A stretch of DNA of 64,000 nt from Rhodococcoides corynebacterioides NBRC 14404. Its GTDB lineage: Bacteria; Actinomycetota; Actinomycetes; Mycobacteriales; Mycobacteriaceae. The stretch is taken from NCBI RefSeq assembly GCF_001894765.1, contig NZ_BCWV01000003.1, forward strand, positions 434,001-498,000, in the 5' to 3' direction. Position numbers and translations under genes: made by a program. Every line of letters starts with the position of its first letter. Position 1 is the first letter of the stretch. The notes beneath the pieces were generated by a model. It did not search any database. It saw only the letters and a list, made by a program, of their open reading frames with translations, and had not been told where the DNA came from. Positions 27,438 through 35,697 of this stretch are shown here, piece after piece.

Positions 27438-28534
27438 CGCCCCGCCGCCACGGATCGCATCGGAGCCGGTCGCGCGGCGTCGACACCGAGCAGCGCGAGC
27501 AGACGCGCTTCGGCGGCGTCGATCCATTCCCGTCGCACCACGGGCGTCAGCGCCACTCCGCGGACGAAGTCGTCGAACGCCTGCATCGTGGTCCACCTCG
27601 GGGTGAATCCCAGCACGGTCTTCATGCGCGTCGTGTCCACCCCGCAGCCGAAGTTGAAGTAGTCGAGTTGTTCCTCGGAGAAGCCGCGCATGAGCGACCC
27701 CATCACCGCCTTGCCCGTCGTGCGGAACAGCGCCGGCGGCACCGGCACCTCGATGCGCCCGGCGCGCCGGATGGCCTGCGACAGCATGACGATGCCGTCG
27801 GCGGCCACGTTGAACGTGCCCGCCGGCCCGGCGACGGTGGCTCGCTCCAGCGCCGCGAGAGCGTCCTCCTCGTGCAGCAACTGCATCCGGGCATCCCGCC
27901 CCAGCACCGACGGCGTGAGCGGTGAGGTCAGATACCGCGAGACGGCCCCGTTGAGCCGCGGGCCGATCATGGGCGCGTTGCGCAGGATGGTCACGTCCAC
28001 GTCGGGACGACGACGGCCGAGCCCACGCGCATAGCCTTCGGTCTCCACCGCGTCGCGCGCGAAGCCGCCGCGCAGGCGCGATTTCGACCCCATCTCCTCG
28101 GTGAACTGGGCGGGGTCCTTGGCGCTGCACCCGTACACCGCGGTCGACGAGCGGAGCACCACCCGCCGTACCGACGGCGACTTCTGGCAGACGGCGAACA
28201 GCTGCATCGCGCCGAGGACGTTGAGATCCTTCATGACGGTGCGTCCACCGCCGCCGGGCGGCCGGGAGATGAGCGAGGCGTGCACCACGGTGTCGACCTC
28301 GCTGCTGCGAATGACCTTGCCGATGAGCGGATTCCTGATGTCGGCGCGCACGAACTCGGCGCGCCCCATCCGTCGGATCATGTCCTTGGTCGGGGCGACG
28401 GCGTCGACGGCGATCACCCGCTCGACCGACGGATCCTGTGCCAGCCGCGCCGTGAGGTAGCCGCCCAGGAAGCGGCTGGCGCCGGTCACCAGAACGACGC
28501 GCGGCGCGGCCGGGGCACGGCTGTCATCGCTCAT
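27434..28534 (-). CDS. NAD-dependent epimerase/dehydratase (SDR), GalE2-like
   Basis: 366 residues. An extended SDR begins with [19 protein letters not shown]; the region of the catalytic Tyr is [13 protein letters not shown]. The C-terminal half carries the substrate domain. It matches the place of galE2 (Rv0501) beside the acyltransferase; the sugar substrate is not known and UDP-galactose epimerisation should not be assumed. The ATG at 28534 is chosen from the family start. It heads an SDR-plsC-padC operon with four-base overlaps. Confidence 0.85.
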   Translation of the reverse strand: MSDDSRAPAAPRVVLVTGASRFLGGYLTARLAQDPSVERVIAVDAVAPTKDMIRRMGRAEFVRADIRNPLIGKVIRSSEVDTVVHASLISRPPGGGGRTVMKDLNVLGAMQLFAVCQKSPSVRRVVLRSSTAVYGCSAKDPAQFTEEMGSKSRLRGGFARDAVETEGYARGLGRRRPDVDVTILRNAPMIGPRLNGAVSRYLTSPLTPSVLGRDARMQLLHEEDALAALERATVAGPAGTFNVAADGIVMLSQAIRRAGRIEVPVPPALFRTTGKAVMGSLMRGFSEEQLDYFNFGCGVDTTRMKTVLGFTPRWTTMQAFDDFVRGVALTPVVRREWIDAAEARLLALLGVDAARPAPMRSVAAGR

Positions 28535-28686
28535 CGATCTCACCCCGACTCGCTCGTGAATCTCGCCTACTCGTCCCGACCATCGTGTCACGGGTCGCCG
28601 ATCCGCGCTGTGGACTCGGCCACAGACGACGCGGGGGGCGGGGCCCCGAGACACGACAGCCCCGAGAGACGACGCCCCCGAAACAC

Positions 28687-28723
28687 GACTCTGCCCGTGC
28701 ACCTGACGGGCACGGGCAGAGTC
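28687..28723 (-). terminator. Strong hairpin downstream of the AURKAIP1/COX24 gene
   Basis: GACTCTGCCCGTG and CACGGGCAGAGTC are perfect 13-base arms around an 11-base loop, extendable by one pair. It lies 27 bases after the stop of the small basic protein gene. The U-tract is weak, as is common in high-GC actinobacteria. Confidence 0.75.
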
Positions 28724-28750
28724 GGCGCGGCGGTCACCGCCGCGGACGAA

Positions 28751-28852
28751 TCACTTACCGAGTTTCCTGCGCTGAACGCGGGTGCGGCGCAGCAGCTTGC
28801 GGTGCTTCTTCTTCGACATGCGCTTGCGGCGCTTCTTGATCACTGAACCCAT
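28751..28852 (-). CDS. AURKAIP1/COX24-domain basic small protein
   Basis: 33 residues, over half Lys or Arg: [19 protein letters not shown] then [14 protein letters not shown]. The domain is shared with the small mitochondrial ribosome-associated protein COX24. The actinobacterial form is a known ribosome-associated peptide (bS22 type), matching Rv0500B. It has its own terminator and a GAGG about eight bases before the ATG. It would be missed by a length cut-off. Confidence 0.92.
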
Positions 28853-28918
28853 GCGGGTGTCCTCGCGTTCTTCTGGTCGTATCGGTCGGCAGCGTGTGCT
28901 GCTGCGCACGGCGGGGCG

Positions 28919-28938
28919 GCGCACCTCGGAAGGTGCGC
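28919..28938 (-). terminator. Short GC hairpin after the HTH gene
   Basis: GCGCACCT-CGGA-AGGTGCGC has perfect 8-base arms and a tetraloop, about 100 bases after the HTH stop and before the COX24-domain gene. It could be a terminator or a leader hairpin. No U-tract follows. Confidence 0.4.
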
Positions 28939-29041
28939 ACAACGGCGCAGGGGCTGTCCGCACGCGCGTGTGCAGCCCCCATCATAAACCGGCAGGCAAC
29001 GCTCGCCCGAATCGGGTGATCCGACCGCGGGGCTCGCGCGC

Positions 29042-29290
29042 CTATCCGGCGTCGAAGTAGGAGGTCTCCAAGTAGTCGTGCACCGCCTTCGCATGCACTC
29101 GGAACGAGCGGCCCACCCGAACGGCCGGCAGCTCGCCGCCGTGCACCAAGCGGTACACGGTCATCTTGGAGACCCTCATCAGCGACGCCACTTCGGCCAC
29201 CGTGAGGAATTGCGTACCGGCCACGGCCGGTCCTCCGTCGTGCGACGAGTTCTTCGAACCCGACCCGGACGGCTTGTCCACTGATTCCAT
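29042..29290 (-). CDS. Excisionase-family (MerR-like) DNA-binding protein
   Basis: 82 residues. One winged-helix domain, FLTVAEVASLMRVSKMTVYRLVHGGELPAVRVGRSFRV, follows a flexible Ser-rich start. It matches Rv0500A between proC and the COX24-domain gene. There is no integrase or mobile element nearby, so it is a regulator, not a phage excisionase. The start is uncertain: ATG at 29290 has GGAGG 12 bases upstream, and an in-frame GTG at 29299 has it only three bases away. Confidence 0.85.
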   Translation of the reverse strand: MESVDKPSGSGSKNSSHDGGPAVAGTQFLTVAEVASLMRVSKMTVYRLVHGGELPAVRVGRSFRVHAKAVHDYLETSYFDAG

Positions 29291-29442
29291 GAAATTCACA
29301 TACCTCCGGCACGTCCGCGCCGCCGGCTTCCCCTCCGGCGGAACAGACACGCACGTGCTGCGACCGAGCTTAGCGGGACACCTGTGACTTCTGCGACGGG
29401 TGGGGGTGGATTTCGTCCGAATTGCCGACGGAGCCGACCCGA

Positions 29443-30276
29443 TCAGCCGATCAGCGGAGTCCCGTCGGCCGGGATTCCGAGCGCCACGCTGCGCGCTCGG
29501 GCCGCCTCCACGGCGTCCAGCACGGCGGCCCTGAATCCGCGTCGTTCCAGCTCGGCGAGGGCGGCGGCCGTCGTTCCCCCCGGCGAGGTGACCCCGGCGC
29601 GGAGCTCCGTGGCCGTCTCGTCGGACCGATCGAGCATCGCGGCCGACCCCACCATGGTCTGCGTCACCAACGTCGTCGCCGTCTCGCGTGTCAGGCCCAA
29701 CCCGACGGCCGCGTCCACCATGGCCTCGGCCATGAGGAAGAAATAGGCGGGCCCGGACCCGGACACCGCCGTCACCGCGTCGATCTTGTCCTCCGCGACC
29801 ACGGCGGTCCGGCCCACGGTGCCGAGCAGCTTGCGGACGGCCTCGATGTGCTCGGACCGCGCGTGCCGGCCCGGAGCCAGCACGCTCATCGCCTCGCCGA
29901 CGAGCATGGGGGTGTTGGGCATGACCCGCACGATCGGGATGCCCGCGGGCAGCTTGGGTTCGTACCGCGACGCCGGCACCCCCGCGGCCATCGACACCAC
30001 GATCTGCTCGCGCTCGCCGTTCAGCTCGGCCTTGGACATCTGGGTGACGACGGAGTCCACGTCGTCCGGCTTGACGGCGACGACGATGACGTCGGCACCC
30101 TCCACGGCGTCGACGACGCTCGTCGCGCGGATGCCGAACTGCGTCGCCACGGCCTCGGCCCGCGCCGGGTGCTTCTCCGCCAGCACCACCGAGCCCGTCG
30201 GCAGTCCCCCCTCGATCAGACCGGCGATCAACGCCTCTCCGATTCGGCCGCCACCGATCACCGCGATTCTCGTCAT
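29443..30276 (-). CDS. proC: Pyrroline-5-carboxylate reductase
   Basis: 277 residues. It reduces pyrroline-5-carboxylate to proline with NAD(P)H, in the cytosol. The dinucleotide fold is MTRIAVIGGGRIGEALIAGL. The signature VRVMPNTPMLVGEAM and the substrate-site AVSGSGPAYFFLMAEAM are present, as is the C-terminal ELRAGVTSPGGTT motif. The ATG at 30276 is the family start. It is the last gene of the ppx-headed run, 26 bases after the thioesterase. Confidence 0.95.
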   Translation of the reverse strand: MTRIAVIGGGRIGEALIAGLIEGGLPTGSVVLAEKHPARAEAVATQFGIRATSVVDAVEGADVIVVAVKPDDVDSVVTQMSKAELNGEREQIVVSMAAGVPASRYEPKLPAGIPIVRVMPNTPMLVGEAMSVLAPGRHARSEHIEAVRKLLGTVGRTAVVAEDKIDAVTAVSGSGPAYFFLMAEAMVDAAVGLGLTRETATTLVTQTMVGSAAMLDRSDETATELRAGVTSPGGTTAAALAELERRGFRAAVLDAVEAARARSVALGIPADGTPLIG

Positions 30277-30302
30277 GGGTGACAGGTTCTCACGCGGGCC
30301 GA

Positions 30303-31157
30303 TCAGGCCGGCGGGAGCGGCACCATCGCCAGCTGACGGCTCTGCACCACCAGCGCGCCGGTCTCGTCGACGATGGTGTGGTCCTCCTCGAACCACTGTC
30401 CCCCGACGACGGCCGACGACGACGTCACGCGCAGCCACCCCGGCGTCGGCGTGCGGCGCAGGTACGTCGTCAACTGCACCGTCGGTGCCCACCCGAACAG
30501 CCCGCGGTTCATCGTGACCGGAGGGCAGATGTCACCCGCCATGACGGCGAAGAGCGCGGCGGTGGCGGGATCGTTCCCGTCGTCCGGTCGCGGGCGCACC
30601 CACATCCGGATCTCGGCGGATCCCTGTGCGCCCGTGAGGAAATGCGCGGCGGTCGGGTCGAGTCGCATGTCGCAGCCCCGGGCGACGTGGACGACGTCGG
30701 CCATCGGGTGTCCGGGTGCGACGCGGGCGGCGGTCTCCGGCGGGGTCGGATCCATGGCCAGGACGGACGCGAGCGGACCCTCGTGCTCCTGATGGACCGG
30801 CGCAGCGGTGTCCGGCGTGCCGAGGGTGACGACGCACCGCACCGCGGGGCGGTCGCCCTGGCTCAGGACGGCGTCGACGTGGGCGACGCGGCGACCACGC
30901 TTGTGGATCGTCGTGGTGACGGTCACCGGACCGGGATCGGGTGCCGCGAGGTAGCTCGCACTCACCGCGAGCGGCGAGAGCACGGCCGGGTCGTCGTCCC
31001 CCGCGAGGCGCTGCGCCGCGGCCGCAGCGCACACCGCCATCATCGCGCCGCCGTGCACCTTCGGGCCGATGGTCCACGTCGAGTCGACGGTGCCGGCGAA
31101 CACGTCGGTCCCGGTCCGCTCGAGCGTCGTCAGATCGCGGAAGGGGGCATCGGTCAC
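30303..31157 (-). CDS. Double hot-dog acyl-CoA thioesterase-like protein
   Basis: 284 residues. Two hot-dog folds are suggested: WTIGPKVHGGAMMAVCAAAAAQ at the first central helix and MNRGLFGWAPTVQLTTYLRR, with SRQLAMVPL at the end, in the second. This is the TesB-like PF13622 type, equivalent in place to Rv0499. It is expected to cleave acyl-CoA; specificity is unknown. The GTG at 31157 overlaps the isomerase stop (GTGA). Confidence 0.8.
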   Translation of the reverse strand: MTDAPFRDLTTLERTGTDVFAGTVDSTWTIGPKVHGGAMMAVCAAAAAQRLAGDDDPAVLSPLAVSASYLAAPDPGPVTVTTTIHKRGRRVAHVDAVLSQGDRPAVRCVVTLGTPDTAAPVHQEHEGPLASVLAMDPTPPETAARVAPGHPMADVVHVARGCDMRLDPTAAHFLTGAQGSAEIRMWVRPRPDDGNDPATAALFAVMAGDICPPVTMNRGLFGWAPTVQLTTYLRRTPTPGWLRVTSSSAVVGGQWFEEDHTIVDETGALVVQSRQLAMVPLPPA

Positions 31158-32032
31158 GACGTACTCGGTTCTGCCGGGGCCGACCGCGTGGGCCGGCCGA
31201 GGTGGGTGCGGGCGAAGGCGAGGGACCGTTCGAGGGCGGTGGCGCGCTCGGCCGCCGTGCGGGCGTTCTGCGTGTTGATCTCCACCACCGCCTGGCCGTC
31301 GAAGCCCCGCTCCGCGACGCGGCGCAGAACCTGCGCGACGGGCTGGGTGCCGTCGCCGGGCACCAGGTGCTCGTCGACGGACGCGCCGCGGCCGTCCGCC
31401 AGGTGGAAGTGCGCCAGCCCGCGGCCCATGCGGTCGGCGAGGTCGACGGCGTCGAGTCCCGACGTCGCGGTGTGCGAGAAGTCCAGCGTGTAGTGCGCGA
31501 AGCCGACGTCCGTCGGGTCGTACGACGGCGCGAAGGCGGACACGCCGAGGCCCGGCCGACCGCCGCGCCGCTCGAGTCGGCGCGCGGAGCCGGTCACCGC
31601 GCCGAACAGTCGATCGAGCCGCATCGGGAACATGTTCTCCACGGCCACCACGACGCCGTCGGACGCCTCCTCGAGCTCCCCGGTCTGCGCGGCGAAGCCC
31701 TCGACGTACGCGCGCTGCCACCGGAACGGCGGGTGCACCACCACGGTGCGCGCGCCCAGCGACTCCGCGGCGTGGACCGTCCTGGCCAACTTCGCCACCG
31801 GGTCCGACCCCCACACTCGCTGCGTGATGAGCAGGCACGGCGCGTGCACGGCCAGCACCGGAACTCCGTACCGACGAGAGAGTCGACGGATCGCCGCCGG
31901 GTCCTGACTGATCGGTTCGGCCCAGACCATGAGCTCGACGCCGTCGTATCCGAGGTCGGCGGCGAACCGGAACGCGGACTCGGTGTTCTGCGGATAGACC
32001 GACGCCGTCGACAGACCGACCGGCACCGTCAT
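31154..32032 (-). CDS. Sugar phosphate isomerase/epimerase (xylose isomerase-like TIM barrel)
   Basis: 292 residues. It is an AP endonuclease 2-type TIM barrel with metal-binding acids and histidines: DGVELMVWAEP, VLAVHAPCL, VVVHPPF, VVAVENMFPM, YTLDFSHTATSG, LAHFHLADGRG and AVVEIN. The substrate is not known. It matches Rv0498. The ATG at 32032 overlaps the upstream membrane protein stop (ATGA). Confidence 0.87.
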   Translation of the reverse strand: MTVPVGLSTASVYPQNTESAFRFAADLGYDGVELMVWAEPISQDPAAIRRLSRRYGVPVLAVHAPCLLITQRVWGSDPVAKLARTVHAAESLGARTVVVHPPFRWQRAYVEGFAAQTGELEEASDGVVVAVENMFPMRLDRLFGAVTGSARRLERRGGRPGLGVSAFAPSYDPTDVGFAHYTLDFSHTATSGLDAVDLADRMGRGLAHFHLADGRGASVDEHLVPGDGTQPVAQVLRRVAERGFDGQAVVEINTQNARTAAERATALERSLAFARTHLGRPTRSAPAEPSTS

Positions 32033-33072
32033 GTGGACAACATGAAGGCCAGCGGCCCCAGCGTGACGAACACGCCCACCACCACCGCGAGCAGGATCGA
32101 GACGATGTCGTCGGTGCGGCGCAGCACGCGGACCACGGCCACCAGGCCGACGATCACGAAGAACGCCAGCACCAGCGCGACCCACGGCAGCATCTCCCAC
32201 AGCCGCTCGAAACCCTTGAACAGCAGCGCGCCGAGCACGATCGCGACGACGCCCTGGCCCACCAGTGACAGCCACTGCCGGATCGGTCCGCGCGACCGAG
32301 CCGGGGCGACGGCGTCCGGGGTCTCCTCTGCGGCAGGTTCGGTCGCGGTGTCCGTGTCGGCGTCGGTGTCGGCACGATCGGTGTCGTGAGCGTCGGTGTC
32401 GGCGTCGGCATCGGCATCGGCATCGACCCGGGTGAGCACGGTGGTCTCCGGCTCGGCCGCCTGCTCGGGTTCCAGGCCCGGATCCAGCTCGGGCTGGGGC
32501 TCCGGTTCGACCACGGCCTCCGGCTCGGGATGGTGCTCGGGCTCGCTGCGACGGTCCGGGCGGGCAACGGATTCCCGCAACCGGTCCCCCGCCACGCTGG
32601 GGGCGCCCGAGAAGAGCGCCGGCTCCTCCTGCGGCACGAAGGCCGGGGTGGGACGACGGCGGGTCGCCGTCTCGGCCACCGGCTCGGGCTCCTGCTCTGC
32701 CTCGGGCTCCTGCTCTGCCTCGCGGTCCTGCTCTGCCTCGCGGTCCTGCTCTGCCTCGCGGTCCTGCTCGGCCGGGGCCTCCTCGGCACCGGCCGGGGCC
32801 TCCTCGGCGACGACCGGGGTCTCTTCGGTTCGCTCCTCGCCGGCCCGGTCGTCGTCGTTCGGCGTGTTCTCGGTTCGGTCGTCGGCGGTCCGGTCGTCGG
32901 CCGGCGGCTCGTCCCGGACGACGGGAATCTCCCCGGTCAGCTCGGCGACCGAGATGCCGCCGGCCATGCCGCGACGCCGCCGACCGCCGGTGCCCACGGT
33001 CGCGCCGTTGCGGGCGAGCAGTTCCGCCACCGACACCGGGCCGGTGGTGCCGCCTGTGTTGTCGTCGGTCAT
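32029..33072 (-). CDS. Conserved membrane protein with long acidic repeat region (Rv0497-like)
   Basis: 347 residues. A conserved start, PVSVAELLARNGATVG then GGISVAELTGEIPVV, precedes about 200 residues of acidic low complexity (repeated EQDREA units and an Asp/Ala/Thr-rich run). Three transmembrane helices close the protein (WLSLVGQGVVAIVLGALLF; WVALVLAFFVIVGLVAVVRV; IVSILLAVVVGVFVTLGPLAF). The conserved SVAELL motifs recur in other mycobacterial envelope proteins. The ATG at 33072 is chosen for the conserved start; GTG codons at 33093 and 33129 are in frame. The function is unknown. Confidence 0.8.
   Translation of the reverse strand: MTDDNTGGTTGPVSVAELLARNGATVGTGGRRRRGMAGGISVAELTGEIPVVRDEPPADDRTADDRTENTPNDDDRAGEERTEETPVVAEEAPAGAEEAPAEQDREAEQDREAEQDREAEQEPEAEQEPEPVAETATRRRPTPAFVPQEEPALFSGAPSVAGDRLRESVARPDRRSEPEHHPEPEAVVEPEPQPELDPGLEPEQAAEPETTVLTRVDADADADADTDAHDTDRADTDADTDTATEPAAEETPDAVAPARSRGPIRQWLSLVGQGVVAIVLGALLFKGFERLWEMLPWVALVLAFFVIVGLVAVVRVLRRTDDIVSILLAVVVGVFVTLGPLAFMLST
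32350..32430. repeat. Coding microsatellite (TCGGCA/TCGGTG)n
   Basis: Alternating 6-base units encode an Asp/Ala/Thr-rich stretch of the Rv0497-like protein. The purest part is TCGGCA-type units at about 32402-32426. Confidence 0.7.
32695..32766. repeat. Four 18-base tandem repeats inside the Rv0497-like gene
   Basis: CTCTGCCTCGCGGTCCTG repeats at 32713, 32731 and 32749, with a variant copy at 32695. Each unit encodes six residues (EQDREA on the minus strand). Unit length is a multiple of three, so copy changes keep frame. Confidence 0.9.
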
Positions 33073-33138
33073 CTCGCGCCCTGTCTCACTCACCTGGTCG
33101 TTTCGCGGTCGTTCTCGTCGGTCGGTCACGTCGGTCGG

Positions 33139-34095
33139 TCACGTCGCCGTCGTCGGCACGACGTCACCGAACGACTCGGTGTCGAGCTTGCGCAGGATCA
33201 ACCCCTCGCGCAGCGCCCACGGACAGATCTCGAGCGTGTCGAGGGACAGCGCGCGCATGGCCGCCTCGGCCACGAGCGCACCCGCCACCATCTGCCGCGA
33301 CCGGTCGGCGCTGACCCCCTCGAGCTCCGCGCGATCCGCAGCCGTCATCCGGGAGATGAAGGAGATCACCTGGCGGAGGCCGTCTGCGGTCAGCGTGCGC
33401 TTGACCCGGGGGCCGGCCGCCGACGGTGCCGCTCCGGTCAGCCTGGCCAACGAACGGAAGGTCTTCGACGTTCCCACGGCGCGGTCCGGCAGCCCGGGCG
33501 CGAGGACGGCTTTCGCCGGTTCCACCAGTTCGGCGTCCAACCAGTCCCGCAGGACGGCGACGCGACGTTTGCCCGGCGGGTCCTCGTCCAGCCAGTCGCG
33601 GGTGAGGCGCCCCGCGCCGAGCTGGAGGGACATCGCGACGTCGGGGTTCTCGTCGATACCCGTGCTGAGCTCGAGCGATCCGCCGCCGATGTCGAGGTCG
33701 AGGATGCGGCCGGCGCTCCAGCCGAACCAGCGGCGCACGGCCAGGAAGGTCAGTCGCGACTCGTCCTCACCGGAGAGAACCTGCAGGTCGACGCCGGTCT
33801 CGTCGCGCACGCGGCCGAGGACGGCGTCGGAATTGCGGGCGTCACGCACCGCGGACGTCGCGAACGCCATGAGTTCGCCGCATCCGGACGATCGGGCGAT
33901 ACCGGCGAAATCCGCGACGGTCCGCACCAGTCGGTCCGCGCCCGCGACGGTGATGTCGCCCGCGTCGTCCGTGTTCTCCGCGAGGCGCAGCGCAGCCTTG
34001 GTCGAGCTCATCGGTGTCGGGTGACCACCACGATGGGCGTCGACCACGAGGAGATGAACGGTGTTGCTTCCGACGTCGAGCACCCCTAGCCGCAC
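33139..34095 (-). CDS. ppx: Exopolyphosphatase / guanosine pentaphosphate phosphohydrolase family
   Basis: 318 residues of the actin-like ASKHA fold: [22 protein letters not shown] (phosphate 1 loop), [14 protein letters not shown], catalytic Glu in [17 protein letters not shown] and [13 protein letters not shown] (phosphate 2). It resembles Rv0496 (Ppx1-type), which degrades polyphosphate or hydrolyses nucleotide alarmones; which reaction applies is open. The GTG at 34095 is supported by a TACGGT box 7 bases upstream. It heads a run of ppx, a membrane protein, isomerase, thioesterase and proC. Confidence 0.92.
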   Translation of the reverse strand: MRLGVLDVGSNTVHLLVVDAHRGGHPTPMSSTKAALRLAENTDDAGDITVAGADRLVRTVADFAGIARSSGCGELMAFATSAVRDARNSDAVLGRVRDETGVDLQVLSGEDESRLTFLAVRRWFGWSAGRILDLDIGGGSLELSTGIDENPDVAMSLQLGAGRLTRDWLDEDPPGKRRVAVLRDWLDAELVEPAKAVLAPGLPDRAVGTSKTFRSLARLTGAAPSAAGPRVKRTLTADGLRQVISFISRMTAADRAELEGVSADRSRQMVAGALVAEAAMRALSLDTLEICPWALREGLILRKLDTESFGDVVPTTAT

Positions 34096-34102
34096 ATCGA
34101 AC

Positions 34103-34108
34103 ACCGTA
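34103..34108 (-). promoter_or_regulatory. -10 box, leaderless start of ppx
   Basis: TACGGT on the minus strand, 7 bases before the GTG at 34095; no ribosome binding site. Only 7 bases separate it from the -10 box of the divergent gene. Confidence 0.55.
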
Positions 34109-34115
34109 CTGGGTC

Positions 34116-34121
34116 TAGCGT
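34116..34121 (+). promoter_or_regulatory. -10 box, leaderless start of the Rv0495c-like gene
   Basis: TAGCGT, 8 bases before the GTG at 34130. Its -35 region would overlap the start of the ppx transcript, so the two promoters are interlocked. Confidence 0.5.
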
Positions 34122-34129
34122 CGTGGCCT

Positions 34130-34975
34130 GTGACACGTGCTCCGAAGGACGTCACCGAACGCCCGGCCGACGTGCTGGAACCGGTGGCGACGGCCAAGCT
34201 CGACCCGGCGCCCGAGGTGCCGATGGACTTCCCGCGCGAGTGGGTCGAGTTCACCGATCCCACCGATCCCGCCCACCTGGTGCGCGTGGACATGACGTGG
34301 TTGCTCTCGCGGTGGACGTGCGTGTTCGGCACCCCCGCCTGCCAGGGCACGGTGGCCGGGCGGCCCGACGACGGCTGCTGCTCGCACGGCGCGTTCCTCT
34401 CCGACGACGACGATCGGGCCAAGCTCGATCGGTCGGTCGCGATGCTGACGGAGGAGGACTGGCAGTTCTTCGAGAAGGGCCACGGCAAGAAGGGCTACAC
34501 CGAGGTCGACGACCTCGAGGGCGAGCAGGCGGTGCGCACCCGGAAGTACAAGGACGCGTGCATCTTCCTCAACCGGCCGGGCTTCGCCGGTGGGATCGGC
34601 TGCGCGTTGCACCGCATGGCCCTGCGCACCGGCGTCGAGCCGCTCACCGTGAAGCCCGACGTCTGCTGGCAGTTGCCCGTTCGACGCACCCAGGACTGGG
34701 TCACCCGGCCCGACGGCGTCGAGATCCTGCAGACCGTGGTGGGCGAGTACGACCGGCGCGGCTGGGGCGAGGGCGGCGCCGACCTGTCCTGGTACTGCAC
34801 CGGCTCCCCCGACGCGCACGTCGGCAGCAGGCCCGTGTGGCAGTCCTACGCTCCGGAACTCACCGAGCTCCTGGGCATCGACGTCTACACCGAGCTCGCC
34901 GCGCTGTGCCGCCGGCGGGAGGGGCTGGGCCTGATCGCCGTGCACCCCGCCACGCGCGAGGCCTCACGGACCTGA
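34130..34975 (+). CDS. Conserved cysteine-rich actinobacterial protein (Rv0495c-like)
   Basis: 281 residues, soluble, no transmembrane segment. Clustered cysteines occur in [24 protein letters not shown] and [23 protein letters not shown], with more in [18 protein letters not shown] and AALCRRR; their spacing suggests a metal or Fe-S site or redox chemistry. It has the place of Rv0495c, divergent from ppx and convergent with regX3. The biochemical function is not known to me. The GTG at 34130 is favoured by the upstream -10 box and lack of a ribosome binding site. Confidence 0.85.
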   Translation: MTRAPKDVTERPADVLEPVATAKLDPAPEVPMDFPREWVEFTDPTDPAHLVRVDMTWLLSRWTCVFGTPACQGTVAGRPDDGCCSHGAFLSDDDDRAKLDRSVAMLTEEDWQFFEKGHGKKGYTEVDDLEGEQAVRTRKYKDACIFLNRPGFAGGIGCALHRMALRTGVEPLTVKPDVCWQLPVRRTQDWVTRPDGVEILQTVVGEYDRRGWGEGGADLSWYCTGSPDAHVGSRPVWQSYAPELTELLGIDVYTELAALCRRREGLGLIAVHPATREASRT

Positions 34976-34997
34976 GCGGCCCTCGGCGCGGACCGGC

Positions 34998-35681
34998 TCA
35001 CTCCTCGAGTTTGTAGCCCAGTCCGCGCACGGTGACCAGGTGGACCGGCTTGGCCGGGTCGGCCTCGATCTTCGAGCGGAGCCGCTTGACGTGCACGTCG
35101 AGCGTCTTGGTGTCGCCGACGTAGTCCGCACCCCAGACGCGGTCGATCAGCTGGCCACGCGTCAGGACGCGACCGGAGTTGCGCAGCAGGTACTCGAGCA
35201 GGTCGAACTCCTTGAGCGGGAGGGTGACCGTCTCACCGTTCACCTGCACCACGTGCCGCTCGACGTCCATCCGAACCGGGCCCGCGGACAGGACGGACGT
35301 GTCGTCGATCTCCTCGGTGTCGGCGCCGCGGCGCAGTACCGCCCGGATCCGCGCGATCAACTCGCGGGACGAGTACGGCTTGGTGACGTAGTCGTCGGCC
35401 CCGAGCTCGAGGCCGACCACCTTGTCGATCTCGCTGTCGCGGGCGGTGACCATGATGACCGGCACTCCCGAGCGGCTGCGCAGATGCTTGCAGACGTCCG
35501 TCCCGCTCATGCCGGGGAGCATCAGGTCGAGCAGGACGATGTCCGCCCCGGACCGATCGAACTCGGCCAGCGCGGACGGGCCGTCGCCGACCACCGTCGC
35601 CTCGAACCCCTCCTTGCGCAGCAGGAAGGCCAACGGATCGGCCAACGATTCCTCGTCTTCGACGATCAGCACACTCGTCAC
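34998..35681 (-). CDS. regX3: Phosphate-response regulator RegX3 (OmpR family)
   Basis: 227 residues. The receiver domain has acidic pocket Glu8-Asp9, phosphoacceptor Asp52 (LLDLMLPG), Thr79 and Lys101 (DDYVTKPYSS). The C-terminal winged helix ends LDVHVKRLRSKIEADP...VRGLGYKLEE. It is phosphorylated by SenX3 and in mycobacteria activates the phosphate-starvation genes and ESX-5 secretion. It lies 16 bases after senX3 and converges with the Rv0495c-like gene. Confidence 0.95.
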   Translation of the reverse strand: MTSVLIVEDEESLADPLAFLLRKEGFEATVVGDGPSALAEFDRSGADIVLLDLMLPGMSGTDVCKHLRSRSGVPVIMVTARDSEIDKVVGLELGADDYVTKPYSSRELIARIRAVLRRGADTEEIDDTSVLSAGPVRMDVERHVVQVNGETVTLPLKEFDLLEYLLRNSGRVLTRGQLIDRVWGADYVGDTKTLDVHVKRLRSKIEADPAKPVHLVTVRGLGYKLEE

Positions 35682-35697
35682 GGGATGTCCTTTGCGG

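Noticed and set aside
29042-29290. Phage excisionase marking an integrated element
   Set aside because: No integrase, att repeats or phage genes; the gene is part of the conserved proC neighbourhood.
32695-32766. CRISPR-like regular repeats
   Set aside because: Units are 18 bases with no spacers and lie in frame inside a protein gene.
32386-34089. Very long plus-strand frames over the Rv0497-like and ppx genes
   Set aside because: They are antisense shadows produced by high-GC codon bias; the minus-strand frames have recognisable families and the plus frames are low-complexity.
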